From the NCBI GenBank assembly GCA_013396915.1, contig VWZL01005037.1, positions 355,140 to 419,139 on the forward strand: a DNA stretch of 64,000 bases, read 5' to 3'. The notes under the pieces were generated by a model that had not been told where the DNA came from, searched no databases, and saw only the letters and a program-made list of their open reading frames with translations. Numbering within the stretch: the stretch's first letter is position 1; each line of letters starts with the position of its first letter. Origin of the DNA: Stercorarius parasiticus. Taxonomy: Eukaryota > Chordata > Aves > Charadriiformes > Stercorariidae. Shown here piece after piece: positions 26,511-38,700 of the stretch. A program made the position numbers and the translations under genes.

Positions 26511-27180
26511 GAGACACGGGGCAAAAAATGAAGGAATACAGCCATAGAAATACAGTTTTAGTGTAGGCACTTGTACAGGAACAGATTGTGTTGTGGTAAG
26601 AACTGTAGTGAATGCGAGCAAAAGGAAGGAAGTCTGCATAAGGATGCTTTTTGACCTGCTTATGAACCAAAATACAATAAATGAATAATAAAATAATAAA
26701 GGAAAGTTTTACATCAAAAACCAGTGGAAGGCAGGAAAACAGTGAAGACTTCACAAAGAAACCTGATTCCATCTGTCTCTCTCCCAGAAAGATTAAGATA
26801 AATTCAGAAATTATTTTGATCCTTCTATAAAGTCTTCAACCTTCTTAATATAGCCCAGAACCAATCTTGGCTTATGTTCAAAAGGCCAATGTGTATTTTT
26901 CAATTGCTGACATCTGAATACCTCATTAGTATGTTGAAATTGTCACTCAAATGGCTGTTTTATTTGCCTAAGTGCTGATTTAATAGACCGAATGCAGGAT
27001 CTGGCAGTATTGTTAAGGCACCCATGTTTGAAAATTGAGTGCTGACTTTGAATTATATGTGGCTATATTTGTGCCGCTGTTCAGTGAAAACAAGCCTTCT
27101 ATCTATCCATCATGGCAATTGTCCCATCAAAACCTGAGATACTGTACACAATCAACCTATCAGATGCTACATTGCATGCA

Positions 27181-27234
27181 GGTTTTGTGTTTGGTTTTTG
27201 TTTGGGTTTGTGGTTGGTTTTTGTTTTTTTTTTT
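27181..27234 (+). repeat. G/T low-complexity tract ending in a T-run
   Basis: 'tttgggtttgtggttggttt' passes into an 11-base T-run. On the minus strand the order is A-run then A/C. Confidence 0.8.
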
Positions 27235-27653
27235 AAAACTCATTTTACAGGAAAGCATCACACATTGTTTCAATTTCAATTTTTCCTTTATAATTAAGAC
27301 TTCAGTTCTTGGGTATAATAGCTGATGTGAGTTTGAAGGAAAAAGAACAGAGTACAGCCCTGTAGTTAGCAGAAGTAATGAGACCAGAAGCTTAAAAGGT
27401 CCAGGAAGGATGAACAAAGGAAGGAAGAGCTAAGGATACCCTGAATGGCACACTTGCTGATGACAAGTGGATGATGACTAATGAAAAGCTTTTAGATAGC
27501 CGCCTTCCTTTGAATCCACATTCTACATACAGGAAACTATTTAAAAGGCAGATTTTTAGGTGAAAATCTTTCTCAAATATTGAACATGGAACTAACCAGT
27601 CTGGGATTTTTGGTTAGGCTGGGTCACTAAATATTGAAAGATATACTGCGAAT

Positions 27654-27720
27654 TAAAAGAAAACCAAAAAACACCACCACAAATTAAAAAACCACAACAC
27701 CACAGCAACAAAAACCTCAA
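27654..27720 (+). repeat. A/C low-complexity tract
   Basis: Two successive A-runs, each followed by an A/C stretch ('aaaaaacaccaccacaaa' and 'aaaaaaccacaacaccacag'). Confidence 0.8.
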
Positions 27721-30431
27721 GACCTCATCTGTTGTAAGAAACCCATCTGATATTAACAGATAAAGTTGTTTGAAAATACAGATGAATTTGAACGTGTAAC
27801 ATCCCTTTAAACTGAAAGTTAACTCATTTGGTTAATAAATGGTATATCATTGTAAGAGTTTTATAGCAGTGTGGGACAGCTTTGTGGAACAGAAGGAGCC
27901 TCCTTCTCTGTAGCTTTTCTATTACTATTAACTGCAAACACACATAAAAGGTGCTACCTTTGCAAAATGTTATTATTGAAACCTATCAATGCTAAAATTC
28001 CTTTTTAGCTGATCTGCCCTCACAGCTTGAAACACGCTGGTGTTTCATCCAGACAAGCTCTGGCATAATTCCAACAATGATTCTGACCCTTAAAAGGCCT
28101 GGGACTTCAGTTAAGGCCAGTCAATCACACCGAACTGTGACAGAGCTGTGGTGTGGGCAAACACCATGGAGAGGCTATGATGCTGCCCTCACACTCAGTT
28201 TAACTTACTCCTCTGAAAAGTCTCGAATCAGGTTTACGGGGCAGTATTACTATTTTTTTTAAGAAAAAAAAAGTTATGGTTTATGACTGAATAAGGATGC
28301 ACAATGCAAAAGTGCCTTCAGAAAGTGAACATATATTTGTCTGTCCACATGAACCACAATCATAGTGGGATGCACAAACAGGTATTTGAGTTTCCAAACA
28401 TGCATGCAAAATCAGAGAGAACTGTTGAAAACAGACATGTTCTTCAATGATACATTTTTATTTTTTAAATTGAAAGTGCCTGTTACGGGCAAGCTATTTT
28501 GCATTTTTACAGTTAGCAAATGTCAATAAATCCATGGCATGTAAAAGGGCACTGCTACTATGGCAGTTATTGGAATTCTATACTTTGTCAAATATACGTA
28601 CCTCATAATTCAATAATCTTTAAAAGCAATACTCATTGTGGTTTACAGTATGACACCTGACCTTTTGTTAATGTCAAATACCATTTTACTTTAGCATGGA
28701 AAATTATTATATTTCTATAAATATAATCATTATTCTTGGAAAAAATGTATTAAAGAAATAGAATAGGAAACTGATCAGCTAATCAATTATTTCACATGAC
28801 AGTGATTTTATGTATTATTGCTGACATTTCTGTGAGTACCCTAAACAGGCCTAGGATATAGAAGAAAACAGCAACTGGAAGTAAAAATTCTGCCTGTAAT
28901 ACCAGTCTGCTAGCTGAGAGTAGATAAAAAACCAAAATTCTGTTGTGCTGATTGGCAAGAAGAATGTAGCATTAAGTTGTTTTTCCAGCCAAGCTAGATA
29001 AAATCTCTGGCAACGGTTATACAATATGAGGTTTGTAACTTTTCTTAAAGGTAGCCAAGTTAAGTACAATTTACAAAATTCCTATTTAGTTGTGATAGAT
29101 ATCTCCAGTTCTGCCTTAAAAGCGAGCTAGCAGCAGGGGAGATAAAGAATTCAGTTCCACATCATTAGGAGATACAGAATTTTTTTTGCTGCACTAAGCA
29201 AATATACTTGCCACTGAATGAAACATATCGGTTTAACTTGAATCTGTTGCTTGACCAGTGTATTCATGTATGTTATCTATCAACACATGCTTTTCTTTTC
29301 ATGTTGACAGGATAAATCTCATTGATTCATGTGGGCATTTGTGTTAGAGGGAAGAGTGCGGGTTAAAAACGGACTCTGAAAATATGTGTATTTTTAACTT
29401 ACCTCTATGTATGTAAATATAGGAAGAAGTGCATTCCTACTGAGCAGCTGGATTGTAATGAACAATCTTGCACAGAGAAGTGTATTGTCCTTTCTGCTGG
29501 GATACACCAAGGCAGAATTTTGCACCGTGGAAGAAAAGCAATGTACCTTCTTTTTGTTTATGATGTGCCTCCAACGGTGCTGCATGTGCCAGAAAATTAT
29601 TCTTTAAATAGCAACCTTCTTCACCTTCCATACTTGGCATTGACATTGTTTTCTTTATGAGGTAAAGTGTAGAAAGATACAACACAGTCTTAGCGTGGCT
29701 TAGCAAGAGAGTAGTACCAGATTTAGACTTTGTTTATGACATAGTTCTTCTATGAATATGCAAGCAAAAATCAAAAGACTCTCCAGCTTGCAAAAAAGAA
29801 TTCATTATGAAGCCCCACAACAAACCTAATGAGAACTTTAACAATTCCTGATTCAAACATTATATTAGAGGGCAAAAGAGGAGCAGAGATGAATCACTTG
29901 CCTTACTAATGTATGAAATAATGGAGGCATCAGCTGCAGTCATGAGTATGGAAAACATGAGATTATTTTGGAATATTTTTGTGGACATTTTAGATTCTCC
30001 GGCTTTCTGCATGCTATTTATAAGGAGAAAGATGCGTTAAAAACTGGGAGTCAGAATATGGCTATTTGAAAGGGCCTTTTACCTCCAGAAGTCTCTTTGC
30101 TAAAGATAATAGAAGACTCAACCACCTAAACAGTAATTTTTAAAAATGAACCACCGTCTACAGAAGAGAGAATTTGCCAGAGACAGCATTTTACTACTGC
30201 TGTTACAGACTTTGCTAAATTTGGCCTGGACATTTTGCCCCTAGACATTCAGTAATTGAAATGACCAATAGAGGCTATGGCCATAGCTTTGAAAAAACCT
30301 GTGCTGCCTACTTGTAATTCATTGCTGGTTGCTTAGCTTCCCTTAAAAGTCAACTCCTCATTTACAGTTGATATAAGTCTTTCTGTAAAGGCTGGAGAAA
30401 AGGTAATGTGACTTATGAACCTGCTTTTCAG

Positions 30432-30534
30432 GACACAGACAAAAGTCATCTTCAAGACCTCACTGAATTGGTTGGTGCTGTCTTCCATCACGGGAAGCTA
30501 CTACCCCAGAGCTCTGACAGACGAAGGAGGTCAG
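30432..30534 (+). other. Exon-like segment, 103 bp, open in two frames
   Basis: A strong acceptor ('gaacctgcttttcag', with a branch-like 'gtgacttatg' about 17 bases before it) is followed 103 bases later by a near-consensus donor ('tcag|gtgagt'). Reading from the first base gives 34 open codons beginning DTDKSHLQDL, with HHGKLL in the middle and ending in a basic DRRRS, phase 1 at the donor. The next frame is also open. I recognise no family. Paired strong splice sites at the length of a typical internal exon make this the best exon candidate in the window; coding, noncoding and chance explanations all remain open. Confidence 0.3.
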
Positions 30535-33500
30535 GTGAGTGCTTTTCAATCCATTTCAGACAAAACGAGCTGTGTTAGCTCATACTCACCTTCAACAGTC
30601 TGTTAAACTTTCCCAGCTCATTTTGCCTGCAATGCAAAGGAATGTGTACACAAACTCCTCCACAAGACGGGACAACTTCTGGCAGAGGAAGACGACAGAC
30701 CACTGGGGGAAGAGCCATTTTCCACTGCTTGCTCAGGAGTGCTTTTCCATGAAGTCTAAGTCAAAGCAGGCAGAGGACTGACTACCTTTTATGCAAGGCA
30801 AGCTAAAATCTAGCCCGATGAGGCTACTTGAGATGATTTTGTAAAGACTGGCACACAGTGGAGAATCTTTCACAAAAATCCATAGTAACTGACAACCATT
30901 TTAAACAAGAGTTGATCATGGAAAAACTGTTAACATTAAAACCAAACAGTGAATATTTAATTCAAATCTTCTTGTGCCTTAATATATGGATATGAAAGCA
31001 GGAGATCTACCAGATTTACTGACAGATATCTTTGGAAGTAAATGCCTTTGAAAAAACCTAGGTATTTAATTACAATAAATTAATTAATGTAAATAAATTA
31101 CAAATGCCAGGATTCCCTAGAAAATTCAACAAAATCCCTGACATTCTTTAGAAAAATGCATGGAAATGTCTGAGAACCATGGGTCTATCCACTGAACACT
31201 TTCAAAGACTGAAAGACAACAGGGAATAAGAAAAACGCAGTCTGCTCTGGACAGATAAAGACAAAGAGCCCTGTACATCCTTGACCGCAGCCTAACAAAC
31301 CAATGGTGTTTGATGGTACAAGAGGGGCTTCAAAGTCTTTGGACAGAACCATATACGAGCATTTAATTTCAACATCAGGTTGAAAAACATCCGTTATTTC
31401 ATAAGAATCTCACACATACAGTTCTGTCCAACAGGCCACTAAAGCCTTATTTAACCTTTAACAGATGAATCATTCCATACCCTCCCAGCTCAAGTAAATT
31501 AAGTGCTTTAGCCTTGGGATTTCAGGGCCTATAAGCCCAATTATGAAAACTCCTCAGGCCCAAAAATAGTATTTGATGTCACACATAGTTCTGCTTCCCC
31601 ACATAATAGCTAGCGTGTGCGGAACCAGGTCCTCAGACAGGCATAACAGCTAAGAACAATAAACCTAATGGCAGCATCTAAGGGGCACTGATTTTAAGGG
31701 ACAGTAATATGTACTACACAAGGATCTTGCATATGTCATTTTCTCTTTTCAGTTACAAATTTATCTCTTTTAATGTGAGAGAATGAAGTATGGAAAGAGA
31801 TAAGGAAGGGAATATGACACTGGAAGCTTAACTGGTTTAGTTTAAAATGCAGCAGCGCCTACTGCTTTGTTGAAGGAATGTAACCTGCTGGTGACAGCAA
31901 TCATGACTTGACAGAGGATCAATCACAAGAGTTACAAGTGCTTTGCCCTTTTTCTGATATGTGACAGTTTTGGAAAACAGCATTCTAGATAATCCCTTGT
32001 GGAACAACTTTTTGGATTATCTCTAGTGACCCTAGTTTTCCTACACAAACATAAATGTGCTTCATATTATTAGCCCCAGTTAGGATAATAGCCTTGGTAA
32101 CAACAAGATGCAGAATAACTAAGGAGCTTTACTGCGCTTGGCAGTTACAAAAGGCACCTTGAACAAACAGAATTTAATAACAACAAAAAATGTTTAAAGC
32201 TACCTGCAGCTGCACTGTGCAACTCTGGTGGGAACAGTTTTACTGACTGTGAGGAGTTTGATTCACTCCTTGCGTTTTTTCTGGTTTTAGCCAGTGAGTC
32301 TTTAATGAAATCGCCAGTTTAATTTCCTTCCAAAATTCACACTTACATTCGTTTAAAATTGGAATATCACAGCAATGAGACAGACCTCTTTCTTTTGGCC
32401 AGTGTTCATCCTGTAACTACGTAAGTGGCTCCTGCATTAGCAAAATCTTCCATGCCCAATGACTAGAAGAAGATTTGAAAGATTAGGACACACAAAGTTT
32501 TGAGAGGCTTTGCCAAGTTTGATATTTGCACCCGTGTAACTATCAAAGGACAAAGTTTAGCCCTTAATATTATTTTATCCTGGCAGCATTTTAATATATC
32601 CTAGTTTGATTTTGTATCAATTCCTAACTCCTTAACAGTTTTAAATATGGTTGTGACTTACCACTGGGGTCACTGAACAATGTGTCCAAATATCACATCC
32701 AAAGTGTGATATTTGATTACAGTTAAGCTTTTCCAAAAGCCAAGAGGAATCCATGAGGAAAATACTAGAGACAGAATTTTTAAAGAGTCTGTATGGCTAC
32801 AAATTCATATAGCTTATTAACATGTATTTCTAAGGATATTGATTCCAAAGAAGAAATGCACCCACATAGAGAGACCCAAGATAAAGGCTAATGTGTAAAT
32901 TGCTTTAAAAACTGTAGTTACTGTAATTACATGGAGCATTTTACAAGCAACTAGGGACTGCTTTGGATAGATGACTGAAATTTAATCAGTATCTGGCACA
33001 GATTGCCTTTCTTTCACACCTCACATTTCTGAAGAACTATTCTAGGGAAACCTGCTAGAATTGCGAGCCTTTATTATCACATTTGATCTCTCTACACAGT
33101 TTCCGAAAGACTGACTTTCCCATATCTCACAGAAGATACGGGTCTGGGTCCTTTTTCTCAGGAGCATATGTCTGTCTTTTCATTTTTAAGCAAACTTCAT
33201 TCAGCTATCCAGGCTCAGGTTTGTACTCACATGGAACATTATGTATGAAAAGCAGAAAATGTTGCTTTGTTAATGCCGCCACCTGAGACTACAAGATAAA
33301 GGAAGCATGCACAGCCCTTTGTACGCAGAGGACATAAACACTTGTGCTAAATCTTTTATAAAATACAACTTATTTCTTCTACAGGCTTTATTTTGTTATT
33401 TGTATTAGCTGTCAAGAAACTGTCAGTTAAGGAAAGGGAGCCCCAAATGATCTATGCCTTTTAAAGCAAGAAGGAAACAGAAAATAATTAGATATGGTAA

Positions 33501-35235
33501 ATGTGAAAATTGATCTGTCTGAAGAGTGTGCAGTTTACAAGCAAGAAATCAATCAGTTTACACCAAACAGATTAAAATCATGTATCATTATTTTTAATGG
33601 TTCAAGATGTAAAGGTCTGAAAGTCTAAATAGAATTCCTGATGATTACTTTTATTAAAATCCTAAGTATTGGAAGATATACAATGGCTGTCTAGATTGAT
33701 TACTATATTATCTGCTTTGTAGAAAAATAATATCCTCAACTTGCTGCTTGTTGCTAAAATCCTCATTACTATGCCTAATATACTGTGTCCCTGGAGTAAA
33801 TTAAAGCATTTCCTTCTTTTGTACTGTAGTTTCCTCAAAGTTGGATTCTTAGAAATACTGGGACTACGCTGTGACATCTGAGTTCTGGAGATCAATTTAT
33901 AGCTGTGAAAGATCATGAAGAATTGCCCATTAAAACAGTTACTATTTGACAAATAACAACATTTGTGTTTAGCCTGGATATTTATCAAGCAGACAGAGCA
34001 CTTATTCCTGATGCCTGAACGAACGTCTGCATGAACAAACTTATTAATCAGTTAGTGCCTGGTTTTAAACCACCTGTCTTATTTAAAAAAAAAACAAACA
34101 ACCAACCACAACCCAACCTGCACTTTTACATATATTAAAATCGCACTCCTGATTTGATAGCCCTGGGAAGTGCCTATGACAAGGTGTCATAGCCATGGGG
34201 CATACCACCAACAAACAGTAAAAGCTCTAATTGATAGAAAAAAAACAATTTTCTTTTTCCTTAGAAATGCTTACGTATTGTTTTAATCTAACACTAGGGA
34301 TCCGATGGATTATACGTATGCATATTGCATTTAGGCATACAAAAGCTCCAGCAGATCATGACTGCATTTCCCCAGATATAGCGATTGTGCTATATTACTG
34401 AAGTCAATGGGACACTGCTACTGACCTCATTAGCTTTTCAGAGGTTGGAAATTCTGATTCACAGAACACTTCAATATTTAAAAAGTTCTAAACTAAAAAT
34501 GATCTTTGAACTATTTCTTATTTGTGAGCGAAAACCATTTTTATTTAAGCAGAACATTTTGACAAAATGAAAATGTTTGTGTTGTGTAAGATTGTGATAC
34601 CTAAAGCACGTAAACAAAAATCATTTCTATGTAAAGATTTGTTCTGAAAACACCAATATGTTACCAGTTTCCCTCCTGGTTTTGTTTCCAAAGAAAACAT
34701 CGGTTAAATTGACACCATTTTGTGGAATTTATCAGCACTGCTGGAACTGCATTCTATGAAAGAAGATGGTTTCATCAAAGCTGTTCCAAGCAGCTTAGTT
34801 ATTGAATCCACGGGGGAAAAAAGCAAGCTTTACATAGGTCCCAGTTACAAAGAGTCTACTGTTTGCTAGTAAGGGATCAGCATAACTGAAATAAAGAGGT
34901 ATGGATAAGACAAAAGTTTCTAAGGAAAGCTTTGTAGTTCATCATCCTACTTAATTTCTCTGAGGATTATGTAAGAGTTGTTAAACGTTGAGGATTTCTG
35001 TTCAAATTAAACAGAGTATACAACTATTTAGTTTCTGTTTACCATTCAACCTACTACAGGTATAGCATATATTTTAACAGCAACTTAAGAATTTGACCCC
35101 TATATTTTACTGCATGCATTCTGCATGCAGTATCCGCTCTGGTTCTTAAGGATAGGTTCAAAATCCAAGGAACTTCTTTCAAAAAGGAATGAATAATAGG
35201 AATACCATTTTCTTCCATGAATAATTATATTCTTT
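30535..35235. other. Unannotated AT-rich noncoding DNA
   Basis: No gene was found. An A-run followed by an A/C stretch is at 34087-34120. A perfect 11-bp inverted repeat lies at 35108-35132. The area 34395-34470 contains 'tgaagtcaatgggacactgc', which resembles ancient sauropsid repeats but is too short to assign. Open frames reach 108 codons (minus, 33662-33988) and are unrecognised. Confidence 0.55.
35108..35132. other. Perfect 11-bp inverted repeat with 3-nt spacer
   Basis: TACTGCATGCA, spacer TTC, TGCATGCAGTA. Each arm itself contains the self-complementary TGCATGCA. It could form a small cruciform or be a paired binding site; no function is implied by context. Confidence 0.7.
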
Positions 35236-35239
35236 GTTT

Positions 35240-35335
35240 ATAGAGCATTTATTTTTCAAAGCTGTATACCAATATTAACGAAACAATCATCACAACATCC
35301 TTGTGTGCCAGGTTTTACACATAAAGCAATAAAAA
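35240..35335 (+). repeat. Ancient L2/MIR-like repeat remnant
   Basis: 'gagcatttatttttcaaagc' and 'catcacaacatccttgtgtg' match the order of the amniote pattern in which a GCGCTTT-TACAAAC block precedes CCTCACAACACCCTGTGAGG. Highly diverged. Confidence 0.4.
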
Positions 35336-35450
35336 AGAAAAAAAAGAGATACAAAATACAGTGCCTAGCACTTTAGTCTTATAACTGGGGTTTCAAGCTA
35401 CTAAAGTAATGCAAATAACAATAATGGTATGGGAGAAACCTTTCAAGTTT

Positions 35451-35575
35451 GAGTGTCTAACTGGCTTGATTTTCATAGGGTTAGACTTCTGAGCGCTCAC
35501 AACTTCCTTTGAAGTCGATTGAAAATGTGAGTGTCAGCACACATTAAAATCAGACCACTAATTTAGATGTTAAAC
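35451..35575. repeat. Ancient palindromic interspersed repeat
   Basis: Left arm 'gtgtctaactggcttgattt' (about 35453-35475) is complementary, with mismatches and one short gap, to the right arm 'aaaatcagaccactaattta' and following bases (about 35543-35572). Inner arms 'tctgagcgctcac' and 'gtgagtgtcagcaca' also pair. The centre 'cctttgaagtcgattgaaaa' resembles the CCATTGAAGTCAATGGGA centre of a palindromic repeat common in turtles and crocodilians. This looks like a very old non-autonomous DNA-transposon-like element. Confidence 0.5.
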
Positions 35576-35599
35576 ATGAAATTTAAATTCACAACTTTA

Positions 35600-35720
35600 A
35601 GTTTGGAAAAATTCACCTAGGTGACTTTTCCAAAGGTACCTTACAAGCCAGTGTTGAAACTAGAAGATACTTGATTTCCAACACCTTGTCTTCACAGAGT
35701 TTCCAGTACAGACGCTATGG
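35600..35720 (+). repeat. Ancient L2/MIR-like tail next to the palindromic repeat
   Basis: 'ctaggtgacttttccaaagg' followed by 'caagccagtgttgaaactag' and 'tgatttccaacacc' matches the order GTGACTTGCCCAAGGTCACAC, GTCAGTGGCAGAGC, GAACCCAGGTCTCC of old amniote repeats. Confidence 0.4.
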
Positions 35721-38700
35721 GCTAAACGAATCACTTACAAAATGATAGATCTATGCAGCTAAAGTAAATTGGTGCGGGCAGGGAATGTTGCACACTATCA
35801 TAGTCTAAAGATTTGTATGAGATACTGCAAGAACAAGAGAAACATCCCTTCCTCCCAGAGCAGCCTAATTGCAGAAATAGCTGATATAACGCTGCTTCAG
35901 GGAGAGGACTCTGAAGAAGTCTGGTCATTTTACATAAATTCGTCCTCTCACCCACTTGCGTGTTACCTCCTGCCGTGTTACAGAGAAAGCCCTCACAAAA
36001 CTGACTGGAATAGCTGTGTTATTGTCTACAAAACTCCTATGGTTTAGCTTTCTTTATACTTAGAAGTTATGCACCAGATTGTCCTGTCCTAAGGTCACTT
36101 CCTCATCTTCAGTGGACCATGAGGAATTTTTCTTTCTATGTACATAGGACCCAATTCTGGTTGTTACTGTGCAGGTATTATTGAGAGAAGAGAGACTATG
36201 AGGAGCATCTTCCTCACCAGCTGACAGTCACAGGAGACGGCCACAGTACAGAAAGGGTGTTCCTTGAGCCATATGACTTCCTAGCTTTGATGAGGTGGCC
36301 AAAGTTCCCTTTTATGTTATGTCTGTAGCATGACCCAAGAAGTAATGACTTGGACACACTATGACTCTCTAAAATTGAAATAAGGGTTAGAGCTGGTGAA
36401 TTCTGTCTAGTGCCAATTCTCTATGTAGATATGTCTCAGAATATGTCTAACTTAGTAAGTACTGCCACTCAATAGAAGTCAGTTTGTAGTATGAATCATC
36501 AAACGCTGAGAATCCAACGTACATGTCATGCATATTTCACGGTATTTTAATTTGGGCTAGTTCTAGCTTGGTCCTGTAGTCTGAATGCCCATGACTGGCT
36601 AAATCCCATCAGAGGCACTTCTGAAACACATCCTCTAGCTTAGTGATATCCAGAAGGAACAAGGCTACTTTTGGATGTGGGCCAAAGCTCAGTGCTTTAG
36701 GAAGGTGAGGAGATTTGCTTCAAGAGCGCACTCCTAATTTACGTGCACCCTCATGGAGGTACACCCTCCATGTACTGCCATGTTGATTCTGTAGCTTGGT
36801 ACTTCCAAGGCCAGCATACATCAGGAGTTTTTGCCTATAGCGGAACTCTGTAAGGTGGGCACTAGCCAAACAACTCAGGCCTATAAACCTATGCAACAGA
36901 GGAGAAGTTTATACTGGGAGTTACAGTAAGCTAAGCCTGGTTATTAAGAAAAGTTGTTTCATCCTTTTAATGATCAGGAACAGACACTAGGCTCACTTAC
37001 TAAAGCCCCATCTGAAAGTCCTGCTCATACCCAACTGACCTTGAAAGAATGAAATAATGGACTAATGCTATAGCTGTACTAAAACCGCATAAAATCCAAA
37101 CAATATTGTAAATAAGGAAAGTTTACCGTGGTTCAGTGTATTTTCTTTCCATTACATTTTGGGAGAGAATGAGGCATATGAGCATCAGAAAACAGTCAGC
37201 TTAAATTGTGATGCTTGCAGCTTTAATTATGAGCAACCCCAAGTCTCTATGTTTACAGCAGAGAGATTACCTACATGTTATTTGAAAACCATTGGGTGTA
37301 AGTTTATAGTGGTAACAGGCAAGTCTAATTTTCTTTCATACTTAGGATTTAATAGGTACAGAATGCGGCCCAAGGGAAAAAAAAGTGAACAAGTAGTAAC
37401 TTGATATTTATTCTACACAGACATGAAGAAAGCTTAAAGAAATACACAATGTCTGAAACATTGACATGTATAACTATGTTAATTATAATGTTGCTTTTCT
37501 AATAGACTTTTCTGCTATGGTACAGGTTGAAATAGTTGCTACATTTTTCCAGCCAAACCCCCCCCATCCCCAAACCCAAAAACTACCACAAAAAATCTGT
37601 TTGGAAAAGCTTATGGTGGGATCATAAAAACTGCACCAAGTTTGTACAGTGTAAAATTGAGAATACAGTATTATCATTTTGTATAAATAATGCTGTCTTT
37701 CCTAGGTCAGAGTATTTGTAAATATGGTCTCCTTCCACTTCTGATATTTCTCATCTATCGTGGAGAATATTACTGAAGAATCCTCATAGTTTTTCAAGTG
37801 CAGAGATCCACGACTGCCATTTTGACTGCAGCAAGTGACCAGGAATATGGTGTAATGAACAGGGCAGTGGTGGATATTCTTAAATCTCCGTAGCCCTCCT
37901 GGTAAAATCCACGTCTGCAGAAACATTCCTGCAATATAAGCATTGTTACTATTTTTCCTTTTTTGCAGATGGAAGTGGAGGCATAGTCAATGTAGGTGGT
38001 TTACCCAAGAACACGAGGAAAGTTTGTGGCAGAACCAGTATGTGGAGTGCAAGTTTGTCCTTGCTCTTAGTTCACGCTCACTTGCATCTGGATCTCCTCC
38101 TGACACTAGACCTTGAAATCCTGACTCATCACAGGTTCTTTAATATGCTTAAGCTAAAGCCTATATGAAACATATAGGCCATTATTTTAAATTATCAATT
38201 TTTACAGTGGATAATTTTCATTTCATCGATATTTATATTCATAGCAAATGTATTTGGTGCCTCAGTTCCTTTTTTAACACAAGAATTGTCATTTGTGTTG
38301 CATTTTACGCCAAATTAAATTATAAAAATACTCAGTTGTGTAACTGTCAACACGACAGTATTTCTTCTTATTACGGAGACAAACAAGGAGTACATTGGAA
38401 AAAAATTTGTGATTCTCATTTCTGATCCTAATGAAGCAAGTAACCCATTATACCAAGGTTAATTTGTTGACTCATGATTTCCACTTATCCAATGATATAC
38501 TGAATCATATGAACAAACCTCTACATCTAATCAGGTTTTTTTTTATTGAATCCTGACCTTTTATACACCTTCTTCTTGATTATGAATGACAGTGACCTTT
38601 ATCTAATTTAAAACACACATACTGATGCAAAAATATGCAAAGTACACATGTAAATTCTGAATTAAGATGAAGACGTGCATAATCTTCCGGGGAGAAATTG

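Larger units (their letters stand above)
26511..30431. other. Unannotated AT-rich noncoding DNA
   Basis: No gene was found. A G/T tract lies at 27181-27234 and an A/C tract at 27654-27720. The sequence 29860-30020 has mixed composition with a MEF2-like 'gctatttataag' and may be conserved noncoding DNA. Open frames are under 97 codons and unrecognised. Confidence 0.55.

Noticed and set aside
36752..36772. Hairpin CATGGAGG/CCTCCATG as a possible microRNA precursor
   Set aside because: An 8-bp stem with a 5-nt loop is far too short for a microRNA precursor.
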